A DNA stretch of 33,982 nucleotides from Chloroflexota bacterium (GCA_005882115.1 VBEG01000042.1:1-33982); one strand, 5' to 3'; shown: positions 1 through 7,789, counted from the stretch's first letter. Notes: generated by a model from the sequence alone, not told the origin. Translations and numbers: made by a program.

Positions 1-366
1 GACGACGCTCGCCACGGATTTCAGGGTCGTCGTCGCGCCCAGCTCTGCCTTGCAAGCGGAAGGGTTGGCTGTGAAGACAGATATCGCGCCCGCCCGGGCG
101 CCGTGGCTCAGCAGCTCATCCCATTCGGCGCTGAGGCGACTCGCCAGGGCGGCGTCCGAGTTGGCGAGCACGGAAAGATAGACATCGAGTGGCCCGGATC
201 CGAGACATGGGTTGACCGTGGCGGGCACGTCGGCGGATTGAAGGATCGCCGCGGTCGGAGCCGCATGCGGTGATGGGCTCGGCACAGGGCTGAAGACCAC
301 ATGAGTTTCGTTCTGGCATGCGCCCAACAGCACGATGGCCGCGATGCACGCCGCGAATCGGGTCAC
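1..366 (-). CDS. Putative lipoprotein, C-terminus beyond the window
   Basis: The frame is open from a GTG at 366-364 to the left edge (122 codons, no stop). The N-terminus is a short lipoprotein signal: a basic residue, a hydrophobic stretch and a lipobox LLGAC with the acceptor Cys at about residue 17. A Ser/Pro-rich linker typical of surface-tethered proteins follows, then a soluble domain of unknown fold containing two more cysteines. The likely role is an exported, lipid-anchored protein on the outer face of the membrane; the function is unknown. No strong Shine-Dalgarno precedes the GTG. It is divergent from the tRNA gene, whose promoter must overlap its 5' end. Confidence 0.72.
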   Translation of the reverse strand, partial: MTRFAACIAAIVLLGACQNETHVVFSPVPSPSPHAAPTAAILQSADVPATVNPCLGSGPLDVYLSVLANSDAALASRLSAEWDELLSHGARAGAISVFTANPSACKAELGATTTLKSVASVV

Positions 367-399
367 GGGGGGCGCAGTTTAGACTGGGTAAGACCTATC

Positions 400-475
400 G
401 CGCCTGTAGCTCACCGGACAGAGCGTTCGGCTCCGGACCGAAAGGCAGCAGGTTCGATTCCTGCCAGGCGCACCA
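400..475 (+). tRNA. tRNA-Arg (anticodon CCG)
   Basis: A complete cloverleaf can be drawn. The 7-bp acceptor stem is 400-406 with 465-471. The D stem is GCTC/GAGC (409-412, 421-424) with GG in the loop. The anticodon stem is TTCGG/CCGAA (426-430, 438-442) around loop CTCCGGA, with anticodon CCG at 433-435. The variable loop is 5 nt, and the T stem GCAGG/CCTGC surrounds TTCGATT. Discriminator A472 is followed by an encoded CCA (473-475). It reads CGG codons. A TAGACT sequence at 380-385 could be its -10 box. No duplicated 3' end marking an att site was found in the window. Confidence 0.97.
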
Positions 476-619
476 ACAAGTCGTATTCGAACCGCCACAG
501 TCGATCGGTCGCCGGCGCCCGAAACGGCCAGCCGGATCACAGCCGGATCACAGATTCCTGCGGAGCGAGGAGGTCATGCAATCCCGTTCATTCCCCCGTC
601 CCCTGGCGACGACGACTCA

Positions 620-1435
620 TTGCATGATCCGGTGACGCCGCCGGACTTGGACGCTGAAAACACGGATGGAGTTCGGCTGCACGCTTTGATCAAGCAACCA
701 AAAAGCGTCGCTGGTCGTCTCCCGCCTGCGCCCATCCGCGATCGGTTCGTGGCGAAGCTGGACGAGGCGAACACGGCGACCGCTGGCTCGCCGATTGCGA
801 ACGCGCTGTTGCAGGGGGCCTTATCCATCGCGGGACCTGTGGGTGCTGCCATCAGCGGCGCGCTAAGCGGCCGGGCAGCGCAATTGGCCGAGAAGAATAC
901 AAAGCAGCTTTTCTTGACGGTGGGCGAATACACCCGACGATTAGACGAGACGAAGATCGACCGTGAGTTCCTTGACTCAGACGAGTTCACCAGCTTGCTG
1001 ATTGACATCTTGACGATGAACGCCAAGAGCTACGAGAAAGAGAAAATCGACCTATTCAGCAGAATATTCATCAACGCCGCGATGCGCGATCCGATAGCCA
1101 CCCCCAAAGAGGGCTTCGTGAGGATCATCGGGGACCTGAGCACGGACCACATCAGAGTGTTCCAGTTCGTATGCGTACGGACGAAGAACCCGGACCCGCA
1201 GGAGGCAGAGCAGACTGTTGGCCGGGTTCTGGGGCCGGACATTGCCTCCTCCACCGGGCTGCCCGAGCACCGTGCGATCGCCTACGGGTACGAGCTCGTG
1301 CGCTATGGCGTACTGAGGGACTGGGGTCTTGGCACGTTCGACTACGAGCCAGGCGCCTTCGCACTCACCGACTATGGCGAGGAGTTCGCGGCGTTTCTTC
1401 GTGACCCTTTGGAAGAGCACAGCGCCGAAAATTAG
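620..1435 (+). CDS. Unrecognised protein with C-terminal winged-helix-like segment
   Basis: About 271 residues. A Gly/Ala-rich, mildly hydrophobic segment (about 64-90) is followed by a charged helical region (about 112-155) of the type in which an acidic helix leads to a pattern like EKIDLFSRIF. The last 50 residues (about 218-262) have the look of a winged helix: a helix ending in LVRYGVL, then a strand ending FALTDYGEEF. I associate this architecture with Abi-alpha/DUF4393-like proteins of accessory regions, but the family is not secured. The start is uncertain: TTG at 620 is listed, GTG at 632 is in frame, and a perfect GAGGAGGT at 567-574 lies too far upstream of either. It follows tRNA-Arg, and its central part looks AT-richer than the neighbours, which is compatible with acquisition. 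Confidence 0.78.
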   Translation: MHDPVTPPDLDAENTDGVRLHALIKQPKSVAGRLPPAPIRDRFVAKLDEANTATAGSPIANALLQGALSIAGPVGAAISGALSGRAAQLAEKNTKQLFLTVGEYTRRLDETKIDREFLDSDEFTSLLIDILTMNAKSYEKEKIDLFSRIFINAAMRDPIATPKEGFVRIIGDLSTDHIRVFQFVCVRTKNPDPQEAEQTVGRVLGPDIASSTGLPEHRAIAYGYELVRYGVLRDWGLGTFDYEPGAFALTDYGEEFAAFLRDPLEEHSAEN

Positions 1436-1954
1436 ATGCGGACGCGAACGCCTCGACGTCGTTGACCCGATGCGCGATTCGAAAGTGTTTGATACCAGGC
1501 TTGGTCGCGTTATCGCTCTCCGACTGCCTTTGCCTCTGCGACTGATGCGAGCCTGGCCCAACTGAGCAGCGACCCGAATCGCGCGGCTGCGTTTGCCCGC
1601 ATCTTTGGCGTCACGTGCGCGTAGAGCTCGCCAACGCGAGGCGCCGGAGTCGAGCATTCGCCTGCGTCGCGACCTCAGCCAAGCGCAAGCGCCACTCTGG
1701 AGCCGGCCGAATGGCGCGCGCGATGGGTGGAGCGCTTTTAGCCGGACGACTCGCACCCGATCTCGTCCAGGTCTGCGTCATTGCTCACAGCCGGGGCAGG
1801 AGGTTCGTCGCCGCGACTGGCCGCGGATACCGCTGCTTCCGCGCCCAGTTCGGCCGTGCAGCTCGCGTGGCTGGAATGCGACGTTCGAGTGGGTACGAGC
1901 GGAGCGTCGACAGGTTCCCAAATCAGCGAGGGGACCGACCCGCTCAGTCTCTTC
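1436..1954. other. Gene gap with no convincing coding sequence
   Basis: About 520 nt between the unrecognised protein and the leader of the Arg-rich small gene. Open frames exist on both strands, but their translations are low-complexity Arg/Ser/Ala mixtures without a recognisable pattern or good ribosome site. I see no tRNA, transposase or repeat. It may be decayed coding DNA. Confidence 0.5.
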
Positions 1955-2000
1955 GCCCCTTCAGGGGCAGCTTTGCCTATGGAGTGGGCAAAGATGGAGG
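1955..2000 (+). promoter_or_regulatory. Two tandem hairpins directly before a strong ribosome site
   Basis: Hairpin A pairs GCCCC (1955-1959) with GGGGC (1964-1968) around loop TTCA. Hairpin B pairs CTTTGCC (1971-1977) with GGCAAAG (1987-1993) around a 9-nt loop. Two nucleotides later comes GGAGG (1996-2000), 6 nt before the ATG of the small Arg-rich gene. The loop of hairpin B carries ATGGAG, which is repeated at the ribosome site itself. The arrangement could control translation. I could not match it to a named riboswitch class, so regulation is inferred from position only. Confidence 0.45.
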
Positions 2001-2006
2001 CAGATA

Positions 2007-2201
2007 ATGCGCGGCACGATGGAACGCAGGACCACCGAGCGGCGGTCGGGAGCGGATCGTCGCCGCGCCGAACGGAGGTCTGGTACAGAGCGTCGAGTCG
2101 GTCTAACGCGCAGCGACGCAGTCGATGCCAAAGAGCGCAGAACAGCGCTGCGTCGCAAGGAATATCGCCGCAGTTTGTTTAACCGTCGCGCGGCGACATA
2201 G
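2007..2201 (+). CDS. Small Arg-rich protein with ERRSGxxRR-type repeats
   Basis: 64 residues. The ATG at 2007 has an ideal ribosome site (GGAGG at 1996-2000, 6-nt spacer), which is the best evidence that the gene is real. Residues about 6-31 contain repeated units such as ERRSGADRR and ERRSGTERR. The C-terminal half is again basic (KERR, RRKEYRR, NRR). There is no signal peptide or membrane segment, and the predicted charge is strongly positive, so nucleic-acid or polyanion binding is possible but not shown. It stands alone, with about 590 nt of apparently non-coding DNA downstream. A longer in-frame extension upstream is open but has no coding character. Confidence 0.62.
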   Translation: MRGTMERRTTERRSGADRRRAERRSGTERRVGLTRSDAVDAKERRTALRRKEYRRSLFNRRAAT

Positions 2202-2792
2202 ACGGCCGGACCCTCAGGCCACTCGCGGCCGTCCTGATCGCTCTTGTGATGGGTTGTGCGCGGTGCCGCCCTTCCACCACCGGGCGCCGATCGCCCCGCG
2301 CGTAGACATCCACCGGAGTGGCCTTCGCTCGTCAGCCCTGACGATTCCGAGCCGGGATCACATCGCCAGTCGGCTGGACGGGTGCTGCTGTCGTTCGGTG
2401 GCCGCTCAGTCTTCCGCGCGGCAGGCGAGGATTTGTAGCCAACCCTTCGGATGTTTTGTTGGGGGCGACGTGTGGGCCGGACGCCCCCACCCGGACCTTA
2501 TGCCGGCGATCGCGGCCCCGACAATCCGACCCGTTAACTAAAACCGACATGAACCATCGCTTACTCAAATGCCCACGACTGAGTGGCTTGTCACGCCTGA
2601 ACAACAGGCGGCCAAACCGCCCAAGCCGCTCGCCAGTCCCGAGGGCTGCCACCCACGTGGGTACATCTCCGAAGTTAAGGGGCGGCGAACGTTGGCGTGT
2701 TGGCCAGCAAGCAGATTTCGGGCGTCTTAACAACTCCGCGAAGGTTCTTATTGTGTAAGGCTGGGTGCAAATCAAATCGGGGGCTTGTGACA
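2202..2792. other. Gene gap of about 590 nt
   Basis: No convincing gene on either strand. It contains a perfect 7-bp inverted repeat, GGGGGCG (2461-2467) with CGCCCCC (2482-2488), which lacks a T-run on either side and so is not an ordinary intrinsic terminator. A minus-strand open frame over 2332-2793 gives an Arg-rich translation I could not assign. The right end presumably carries the promoter of the hydrolase gene. Confidence 0.45.
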
Positions 2793-3587
2793 ATGCAGAC
2801 CAAGACGAACCTGGCTCGCGTGAACGGAATCCAGCTCGGCTACCAGGAATTCGGCAACGGCAAGCCGCTCGTCCTCTTGCACGGCGGTTTCGGATCGGTC
2901 GAGATGTTCGGGCCGAATATCGAGCTCCTCGCTGCGGGCAATCGCGTCATCGGTGTGGACCTTCAGTCCCATGGCCGCTCTCCGGCCGCGGATCGACCGA
3001 TGAAATTCGAGGCCATGGCCGACGACATCGCCGCCTTGATCGAGAAACTTGGCCTCGAGCGAGTGGCGATCATGGGCTTCTCGCTTGGTGGCGCGGTCGG
3101 ACTGCGGACGGCGATCCAGCACCCAGACCTCGTCGACCGCCTAGTCCTCGTGTCGACTGTGTTCAAGCGGGATGGTTGGTATCCGGAGATGACCGCCGGC
3201 ATGGACGCGATGGGCCCGGAGACCGCTGAATTTCTCAAGCAGAGCCCGATGTATCAGGCGTACGAGCGGATAGCGCCACGAGTAGAGGATTGGCCGGTCC
3301 TGGTCCACCAGCTGACGACCGCGTTGAAGGTCGACTACGACTGGTCGGCAGAAGTTTCTGGCCTGCAGATGCCGGTCATGATCGTGATCGGTGACGCCGA
3401 CGGTTTACCGCCCGCGCACGCTGTCGAGTTCTTCCAGCTTCTGGGTGGAGGCTTGCGGGACGCCCACTGGGACGGCTCGGGCATGACTCATCACCGGCTG
3501 GCAATCCTGCCTGGCTTGACGCACTACGACATCAATGTCGCGCCGGCCCTCTCCGCGGCCGTGATCCCGTTCCTCGACGGCGCGTAA
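2793..3587 (+). CDS. Alpha/beta-hydrolase fold protein
   Basis: 264 residues from ATG 2793; GTG 2787 is in frame two codons earlier. It has the hallmarks of the alpha/beta-hydrolase family: HGG oxyanion segment (30-32), nucleophile elbow GFSLG with Ser97, a probable catalytic acid at Asp201 or Asp203 (VIGDAD), and His244 in GLTHYD. The segment before the final His contains a small insertion, with His residues also at 233-234. The substrate cannot be told; related enzymes cleave esters, lactones or C-C bonds. It is cytosolic, with no signal peptide. The ankyrin gene starts 3 nt after its stop, so the two are likely cotranscribed. Confidence 0.9.
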   Translation: MQTKTNLARVNGIQLGYQEFGNGKPLVLLHGGFGSVEMFGPNIELLAAGNRVIGVDLQSHGRSPAADRPMKFEAMADDIAALIEKLGLERVAIMGFSLGGAVGLRTAIQHPDLVDRLVLVSTVFKRDGWYPEMTAGMDAMGPETAEFLKQSPMYQAYERIAPRVEDWPVLVHQLTTALKVDYDWSAEVSGLQMPVMIVIGDADGLPPAHAVEFFQLLGGGLRDAHWDGSGMTHHRLAILPGLTHYDINVAPALSAAVIPFLDGA

Positions 3588-3590
3588 AGC

Positions 3591-4145
3591 GTGGATCAGG
3601 CCACTCAGGCGGTGGTCGACGAGCTGGTCGGCAACGCGCACGGCAACCTCGAGCGTGTGCAAGAGATCGTCGTCAGGCAGCCCGACCTCATGAACGCCAA
3701 AGCCTCGTGGAACGAGACGCCGATCGAGGCCGCCACGCAGATGGGCAATCGCCCGATCATCGAGTTCCTGCTCGATCACGGCGCGCAGATCGATTTCTTT
3801 ACCGCGCTCGCTCTCGGGCGCCTCGATGAGGTCGACAACGAGCTGAAGGCACATCCCGACCGCGTGCATGAGCGCGGCATTCACGATCTTCCGGCGCTTT
3901 ACTTCGCCGCCATCGGGGGCAACCTCGGGGTCGCCGAGCGTCTGCTCGAGGCCGGCGCCGACGTCAACGCGCGGGCGCAGGCCGCCGCGCCGATCCACGG
4001 CGCGGTGATGGGTGGCAGTCCTGACATGGTGCGTCTACTCCTGGACCAGGGCGCCGATCCCTCACAGACTGACTACGCCGAACGCGACGCCCGCGGCCTC
4101 GCGTTGGCGATCAACCGGTCCGACATCGCCTCGCTTTTCGACTGA
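3591..4145 (+). CDS. Ankyrin-repeat protein
   Basis: 184 residues, GTG start 3 nt after the hydrolase stop. At least three ankyrin units are visible: around residues 42-72 (ETPIEAATQ ... LLDHGAQID), 98-128 (ALYFAAIGGN ... LLEAGADVN) and 131-160 (APIHGAVMGG ... LLDQGADPS), plus a degenerate one at the C-terminus. Between the first and second units an irregular repeat (FFTALALGRLDEV) fits an ankyrin helix pair. Ankyrin stacks bind proteins. There is no catalytic domain, signal peptide or membrane segment. The gene order suggests the hydrolase as cotranscribed neighbour, not necessarily as partner. Confidence 0.9.
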   Translation: MDQATQAVVDELVGNAHGNLERVQEIVVRQPDLMNAKASWNETPIEAATQMGNRPIIEFLLDHGAQIDFFTALALGRLDEVDNELKAHPDRVHERGIHDLPALYFAAIGGNLGVAERLLEAGADVNARAQAAAPIHGAVMGGSPDMVRLLLDQGADPSQTDYAERDARGLALAINRSDIASLFD

Positions 4146-4152
4146 TCGGCGC

Positions 4153-4695
4153 GTGTCAGACGTTGACGCCAACCGCGCCGGGCACATCACGGCGCGGCAG
4201 CGTTTCAGGTTGCTTCGCGGAGTTGGGTCCCTTCTGTTCATGACCGGCATCGGACTGGTCATCGCGATTGCCTTGGGTCCGAACCTGCTCAACGCATTCG
4301 GCGACCTGGGCATCTTCGGCGGCTTATTGGTGACGATCTTCTTTCTGCTGTGCGTCGCCATGACGGTCGGCGGCGGCCTGGGCGTCGTCTTCGTGCTCGG
4401 CGACGCGGTTTTGGGGAGGGTCAGCTCGGTGACAGGCGCACCCACACTCAGGCGCCTCGCAGTGAGGACCAACTCTCTCGCAAGGCCGTTTCCGAGCACT
4501 TACGCGTACCCAGACCAGTACAAGTACGACCAGTACAAGTACAAAGTGATGGTCGGCGACAAGGAGTTCGACATCGACCCCAAGCTCGCCGACCACCTTG
4601 GGCGCGACTCCCAGAAGGTCCGCGTCTACTTTGCCGCCTACTCGGGCAAGTTTCTGAGCCTCGAGCCTCTGGCGGCTACCGCATCAGGCGGCTAG
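4153..4695 (+). CDS. Small membrane protein with C-terminal soluble domain
   Basis: About 180 residues from GTG 4153, 7 nt after the ankyrin stop. Two long hydrophobic segments span residues about 25-48 and 53-90; the second may be two helices. A Tyr/Lys-rich stretch follows, encoded by a perfect 15-nt tandem duplication. The C-terminal part, ending in KVRVYFAAYSGKFLSLEPL, has alternating beta-strand character like a small beta-barrel domain. I do not recognise the family. Its TAG stop shares the CTAG at 4692-4695 with the convergent gene. Confidence 0.75.
   Translation: MSDVDANRAGHITARQRFRLLRGVGSLLFMTGIGLVIAIALGPNLLNAFGDLGIFGGLLVTIFFLLCVAMTVGGGLGVVFVLGDAVLGRVSSVTGAPTLRRLAVRTNSLARPFPSTYAYPDQYKYDQYKYKVMVGDKEFDIDPKLADHLGRDSQKVRVYFAAYSGKFLSLEPLAATASGG
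4513..4542 (+). repeat. 15-nt perfect tandem duplication inside a gene
   Basis: The unit GACCAGTACAAGTAC occurs twice (4513-4527 and 4528-4542) and encodes DQYKY twice. The copies are identical at every base, including silent positions, so the duplication is recent or maintained. It lies at the linker between the membrane part and the soluble domain. Confidence 0.9.
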
Positions 4696-4904
4696 TTGGA
4701 CTCGGGTACGTCGAGCCGGTCGAAGGTCTCCTTGTTCACGAACTTGTACAGCTGCAGCGGCTTCCCACCCTCGTGGACTTCCGCGATCACGGCGTAGCGC
4801 TCCTGTCGCTTGCCGCCGCTCGTGGTCCGCACGCTGCGTCGCTTCTTCAGCTGGTTGTCTGGAATTTCGACTTTCTGCTTCGTCTTGAGGTTGAAAAACT
4901 CCAC
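4692..4904 (-). CDS. Small conserved-looking protein of unknown function
   Basis: 70 residues. The GTG start at 4904-4902 is chosen because a perfect AGGAGG (complement of 4910-4915) lies 5 nt upstream; the open frame continues further but without a ribosome site. The protein begins EFFNLKTKQKVEIP and is rich in Lys, Arg and Glu, with a middle QERYAVIAEV and a C-terminal LYKFVNKETFDRL. It resembles a compact alpha/beta protein of about 7-8 kDa, cytosolic, with no cysteines. I do not recognise a family. It is divergent from the aldo/keto reductase gene, 79 nt apart, so promoters for both lie in that gap. Confidence 0.7.
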   Translation of the reverse strand: MEFFNLKTKQKVEIPDNQLKKRRSVRTTSGGKRQERYAVIAEVHEGGKPLQLYKFVNKETFDRLDVPESN

Positions 4905-4983
4905 TGCGGCCTCCTGTGAATTGAACTGACGCCGACCCACGATACACACTCGCAAGGCGCCGCCGCATTCGGAGTAAGTTGAA

Positions 4984-5844
4984 GTGGTGATCTCGAAGGC
5001 CGACTTCGGTCGCACCGGCCACAAAAGCACGAGGGTGATTTTCGGCGCCGCGTCGCTGGCTCATGTCTCGCAAAAGGTCGCCGATCAGACTCTCGAGGTG
5101 CTGCTGCGTCACGGCGTCAACCACATCGACACCGCTGCGAGCTACGGCGATTCAGAGCTGCGGATCGCGCCGTGGCTGAAGCGCGAGCCGGGGCGGTTCT
5201 TTCTCGCGACCAAGGTCGACAAGCGGGACGAGACGGGGGCACGCGAGCAGCTGAATCGATCGCTCGATCGCCTCGGAGTCGATCACGTCGACCTCTGGCA
5301 GATGCACTCGCTGGCGGATCCCATCGAGTGGGACCAGGCGCTCAGTCCTGGCGGAGCGCTCGACGCGGCGCTGACCGCGCGCGAGGAAGGTCTGATCAAA
5401 TGGATCGGCGTCACGGGCCACGGCACGCAGATTGCCGCCACACACCGGCGAAGCCTCGATCGATTCGACTTCGATTCGGTGCTGCTGCCTTGCAACTTCA
5501 TCACGATGCAGAACGTGTACTACCGCGAGAACTTCGACGCATTGACGAAGCTGTGCGAGGAGCGACATGTCGCGGTCCAGACGATCAAGTCGATCGCCAT
5601 GCGGCCGTGGATGGAGAGCGACCACACTCGCACCACCTGGTACCAGCCACTCGAGCAGCCAGACGATATCGACCTGGCGGTCTGGTGGGTGCTGGCGAGG
5701 CGAGGCATTTTCTTGAACAGCGTCGGCGACGTCGACCTGCTCCCGCTGGTCCTCGACGCAGCGAGCCGTTTCCACCAGCTGCCCCAAGACCAGGCCATGG
5801 AAGCGCTCCTCGAGCGGTCCCACTCCGTCCCTCTGTTCGTCTAG
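4984..5844 (+). CDS. Aldo/keto reductase family oxidoreductase
   Basis: 286 residues; GTG 4984 or GTG 4987 (adjacent codons) is the start. The TIM-barrel NAD(P)H-dependent family is shown by [12 protein letters not shown] (Asp49 and Tyr54 of the catalytic tetrad), Lys77 in FLATKVDK and His108 in LWQMHS, so the tetrad is complete. DHVDLWQMH is the typical strand after the LDRLGVD helix. The enzyme reduces carbonyls or runs the reverse reaction; the substrate is unknown. It is cytosolic. It is convergent with a PNPOx-like gene, and the two stops share CTAG (5841-5844). Confidence 0.92.
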   Translation: MVISKADFGRTGHKSTRVIFGAASLAHVSQKVADQTLEVLLRHGVNHIDTAASYGDSELRIAPWLKREPGRFFLATKVDKRDETGAREQLNRSLDRLGVDHVDLWQMHSLADPIEWDQALSPGGALDAALTAREEGLIKWIGVTGHGTQIAATHRRSLDRFDFDSVLLPCNFITMQNVYYRENFDALTKLCEERHVAVQTIKSIAMRPWMESDHTRTTWYQPLEQPDDIDLAVWWVLARRGIFLNSVGDVDLLPLVLDAASRFHQLPQDQAMEALLERSHSVPLFV

Positions 5845-6281
5845 GCCCGCTCGGTCATGCGATAGCCGCGGGCGGGTTTCCAGGACTCGATCACGAGTCG
5901 GTCGCGCGCCTCGTTCAGCCGCGTGATCACGACCTCATCGATGTCGATCCAAAACGCGTGCGCATCTCCTTCGGCCGGTGTCTCCAGGGCACGGCCCGCA
6001 ATCTTCGCCTCGCCCCGCCAGCTCCCGCTTTTCACGGGATCGTGCGTTGGCCCGTGAATCGCGATGCGCCCATCGCGGAGCAGGTCCATCGCCTTCACCG
6101 CCCCCGGCATCGACCCAATGGTGAGCTGACCGCCGGCGAACTGGACCTCGGTGCCGCTGATCCTGGGCGACCCGTCGCGCCGCAGGGTCGCCATCGTCAG
6201 ATGCTTGCGCGAGCGCATCAGCTTGCGCACGCGCGACGCAAACTCAGGCTGTTGCGCTTCGAAGTCTGCCCAGCCAGCCAT
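5841..6281 (-). CDS. Pyridoxamine 5'-phosphate oxidase-like (flavin/F420 split-barrel) protein
   Basis: 146 residues from ATG 6281. The order of strands ([22 protein letters not shown], broken by a turn, then QLTIGSM) is that of the split-beta-barrel PNPOx-like family, which binds FMN, F420 or haem. The Met-Ala-Thr-Leu-x-x-Asp-Gly-x-Pro pattern is typical. C-terminal residues carry [12 protein letters not shown] and a Lys-Pro segment. The enzyme may act on an unknown substrate or be a reductase; the cofactor cannot be told. No clear ribosome site is seen. Its start is 28 nt from the divergent methyltransferase start. Confidence 0.85.
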   Translation of the reverse strand: MAGWADFEAQQPEFASRVRKLMRSRKHLTMATLRRDGSPRISGTEVQFAGGQLTIGSMPGAVKAMDLLRDGRIAIHGPTHDPVKSGSWRGEAKIAGRALETPAEGDAHAFWIDIDEVVITRLNEARDRLVIESWKPARGYRMTERA

Positions 6282-6309
6282 TCGGAAAGAAACTACGCTG
6301 GAGGCGCCC

Positions 6310-7053
6310 ATGGCAGAGCTCGGCCCGCCGGCCGCGAGCGCTGAGAACGCCTTCGCGGCGCATCTCTTCGAGGATCTGCCCGCGAGGTACGACCTCCTCG
6401 CCGAAGTGCTTTCTCTCGGCCAGAACGCGAACTGGCGCCACGAGCTGGTCCAACACATCGCGCGCATGAAGCCTCGCCGTGTACTCGATGTGGCGACCGG
6501 CACCGCGAGCGTGGCGATCGCCCTCGCCAGAGCGACCGGCGCCGACATCGTCGGGATCGACATCAGCGAGCCGATGTTGGAGGTTGGCCGGAAACGGGTT
6601 GACGCCGCCGGGCTGGACCGCCGGATCAGGCTGCAGCACGCGCGAGCCGAGCAGCTGCCATTTCCGTCGGCTTCATTCGACGCGGTCAGCTTCACGTACG
6701 TGCTGCGCTACGTGGCCGACCCCGCGGCGACCCTGCGAGAGCTGGGCCGCGTGCTCCGCCCGGGCGGCGCCATGGCCGGCCTCGACTTCTACGTTCCGCC
6801 CGGCGCGCTCTGGCGGATGAGCTGGCGGCTTTACACTCGCGCCCTGATGCCGGGGGCGGGATTCGTGCTCGGCGGCCGCGCCTGGTGGAAAGCAGGCCGC
6901 TTTCTGGGCCCCAACATCGAGGCGTTCCACCGGCGCTGGCCCATGGACCGCCTCTTCGAGGCGTGGCGCGAGGCAGGAATGGTCGACGTCGAGGATGAGG
7001 TGATGAGCCTTGGCGGCGGGCTTGTGATGTGGGGCCAGAAGCACCATGCCTGA
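6310..7053 (+). CDS. UbiE/MenG-like SAM-dependent methyltransferase
   Basis: 247 residues. The ATG at 6310 has TGGAGG at 6299-6304, spacer 5 nt. Class I methyltransferase motifs are present: motif I VLDVATGTAS (58-67), acidic Asp84 in VGIDIS, LPFPSASFDAVSFTYVLRYV (motif II region) and RVLRPGG (post-II). The N-terminal FEDLPARYDLLAEVLSLGQ is like that of demethylmenaquinone methyltransferases (MenG/UbiE), where a YD-N-LS segment leads in. It probably methylates a quinone or other lipid head group at the membrane. It overlaps the next gene by 8 nt, and that neighbour is UbiA-like, which supports a lipid-quinone role. Other menaquinone genes are absent here, so the symbol is withheld. Confidence 0.88.
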   Translation: MAELGPPAASAENAFAAHLFEDLPARYDLLAEVLSLGQNANWRHELVQHIARMKPRRVLDVATGTASVAIALARATGADIVGIDISEPMLEVGRKRVDAAGLDRRIRLQHARAEQLPFPSASFDAVSFTYVLRYVADPAATLRELGRVLRPGGAMAGLDFYVPPGALWRMSWRLYTRALMPGAGFVLGGRAWWKAGRFLGPNIEAFHRRWPMDRLFEAWREAGMVDVEDEVMSLGGGLVMWGQKHHA

Positions 7054-7789
7054 GGAGGCTCGGATCCTCGGGCCGGCGTATTACGCGACGCGGGCGAGAG
7101 GGTGGAGGCGCGACGTGTGGGCAGTCCTGCACCCCCCATATACCGCGTGGCATCTCTCGTATGTCGTAATCGGTGCCGGCCTGGCGCCGTCGCTGGACGT
7201 GAAGCGGCTCGCCGCCACTGTCCTCGCTTTCTTCCTCGCGGTGGGGATCTCCGCGCACGCGCTCGACGAGCTTCGTGGGCGGCCGCTGCAGACCGATCTT
7301 CCGGCGAAAACGCTGTGGGCGGCGGCGATCCTCGGCCTCGTCGGGGCGGTCGGGCTTGGTCTGGCTGGAGTCTTTGTCGTGGGACCTGGCTTGCTGCCGT
7401 TCATCGCCGCCGGCGTTCTGTTCGTCTTCGCCTACAACCTCGAGCTGCTGGGCGGCCGCCTGCACGGCGACTTCTGGTTCGCCCTGTCATGGGGCGCGTT
7501 CCCGGTCCTCACCGCGTACTTCGCCCAAACCGGGCGCCTTTCCTTCGCTGCGGTGGCCGTTGCGGTTGCCGCCTACGCGCTTTCGTTCGGCCAGCGGGCC
7601 CTGAGCACGCCCGCGCGCCTGCTGCGCCGCAAGACGAGGTCGGTCACCGGCACGCTGACCCTGCTCGACGGGTCGGAGACGAACCTGGACGAGCACGCGC
7701 TGCTGCGACCCCTCGAGGTCGGATTGAAGGCATTCGCCTGGGGCGTCGTTGCCCTCGCGGTCGGGCTCGCCGCCATGCGCCTCTTCTAG
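7046..7789 (+). CDS. UbiA-like integral membrane protein
   Basis: 247 residues, ATG overlapping the end of the methyltransferase gene. About six to seven hydrophobic helices are visible. A segment HALDELRGRPLQT (about 71-83) between helices 2 and 3 resembles the first Asp-rich loop of UbiA prenyltransferases, which place NDxxDxxxD there, but only part of the acids is kept. FVFAYNLELLGG matches the helix after it. A second Asp-rich loop is not obvious; the corresponding region reads RALSTPARLLRRK. So it is UbiA-like by fold, with doubtful catalysis. Gene order suggests it acts with the methyltransferase on a polyprenylated compound. The stop shares CTAG with the carboxylase gene. Confidence 0.8.
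   Translation: MPEEARILGPAYYATRARGWRRDVWAVLHPPYTAWHLSYVVIGAGLAPSLDVKRLAATVLAFFLAVGISAHALDELRGRPLQTDLPAKTLWAAAILGLVGAVGLGLAGVFVVGPGLLPFIAAGVLFVFAYNLELLGGRLHGDFWFALSWGAFPVLTAYFAQTGRLSFAAVAVAVAAYALSFGQRALSTPARLLRRKTRSVTGTLTLLDGSETNLDEHALLRPLEVGLKAFAWGVVALAVGLAAMRLF

Noticed and set aside
1052-1756. Minus-strand open frame of 234 codons
   Set aside because: It lies antisense to the unrecognised protein for half of its length and reads as Arg/Ser/Ala noise.
1930-2006. Cyclic di-GMP (GEMM) riboswitch before the Arg-rich gene
   Set aside because: The hairpins resemble only fragments; the conserved tetraloop-receptor and ligand core are not found.
2461-2488. Intrinsic terminator at the GGGGGCG/CGCCCCC inverted repeat
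   Set aside because: No T-run follows the hairpin on either strand.
400-2790. Integrated element at tRNA-Arg
   Set aside because: No integrase, no direct repeat of the tRNA 3' end and no mobile genes in the window; only position and base composition hint at it.
2332-2793. Minus-strand open frame of about 153 codons in the empty region
   Set aside because: The translation is Arg-rich without a recognisable family or ribosome site, and its start region overlaps the hydrolase promoter.
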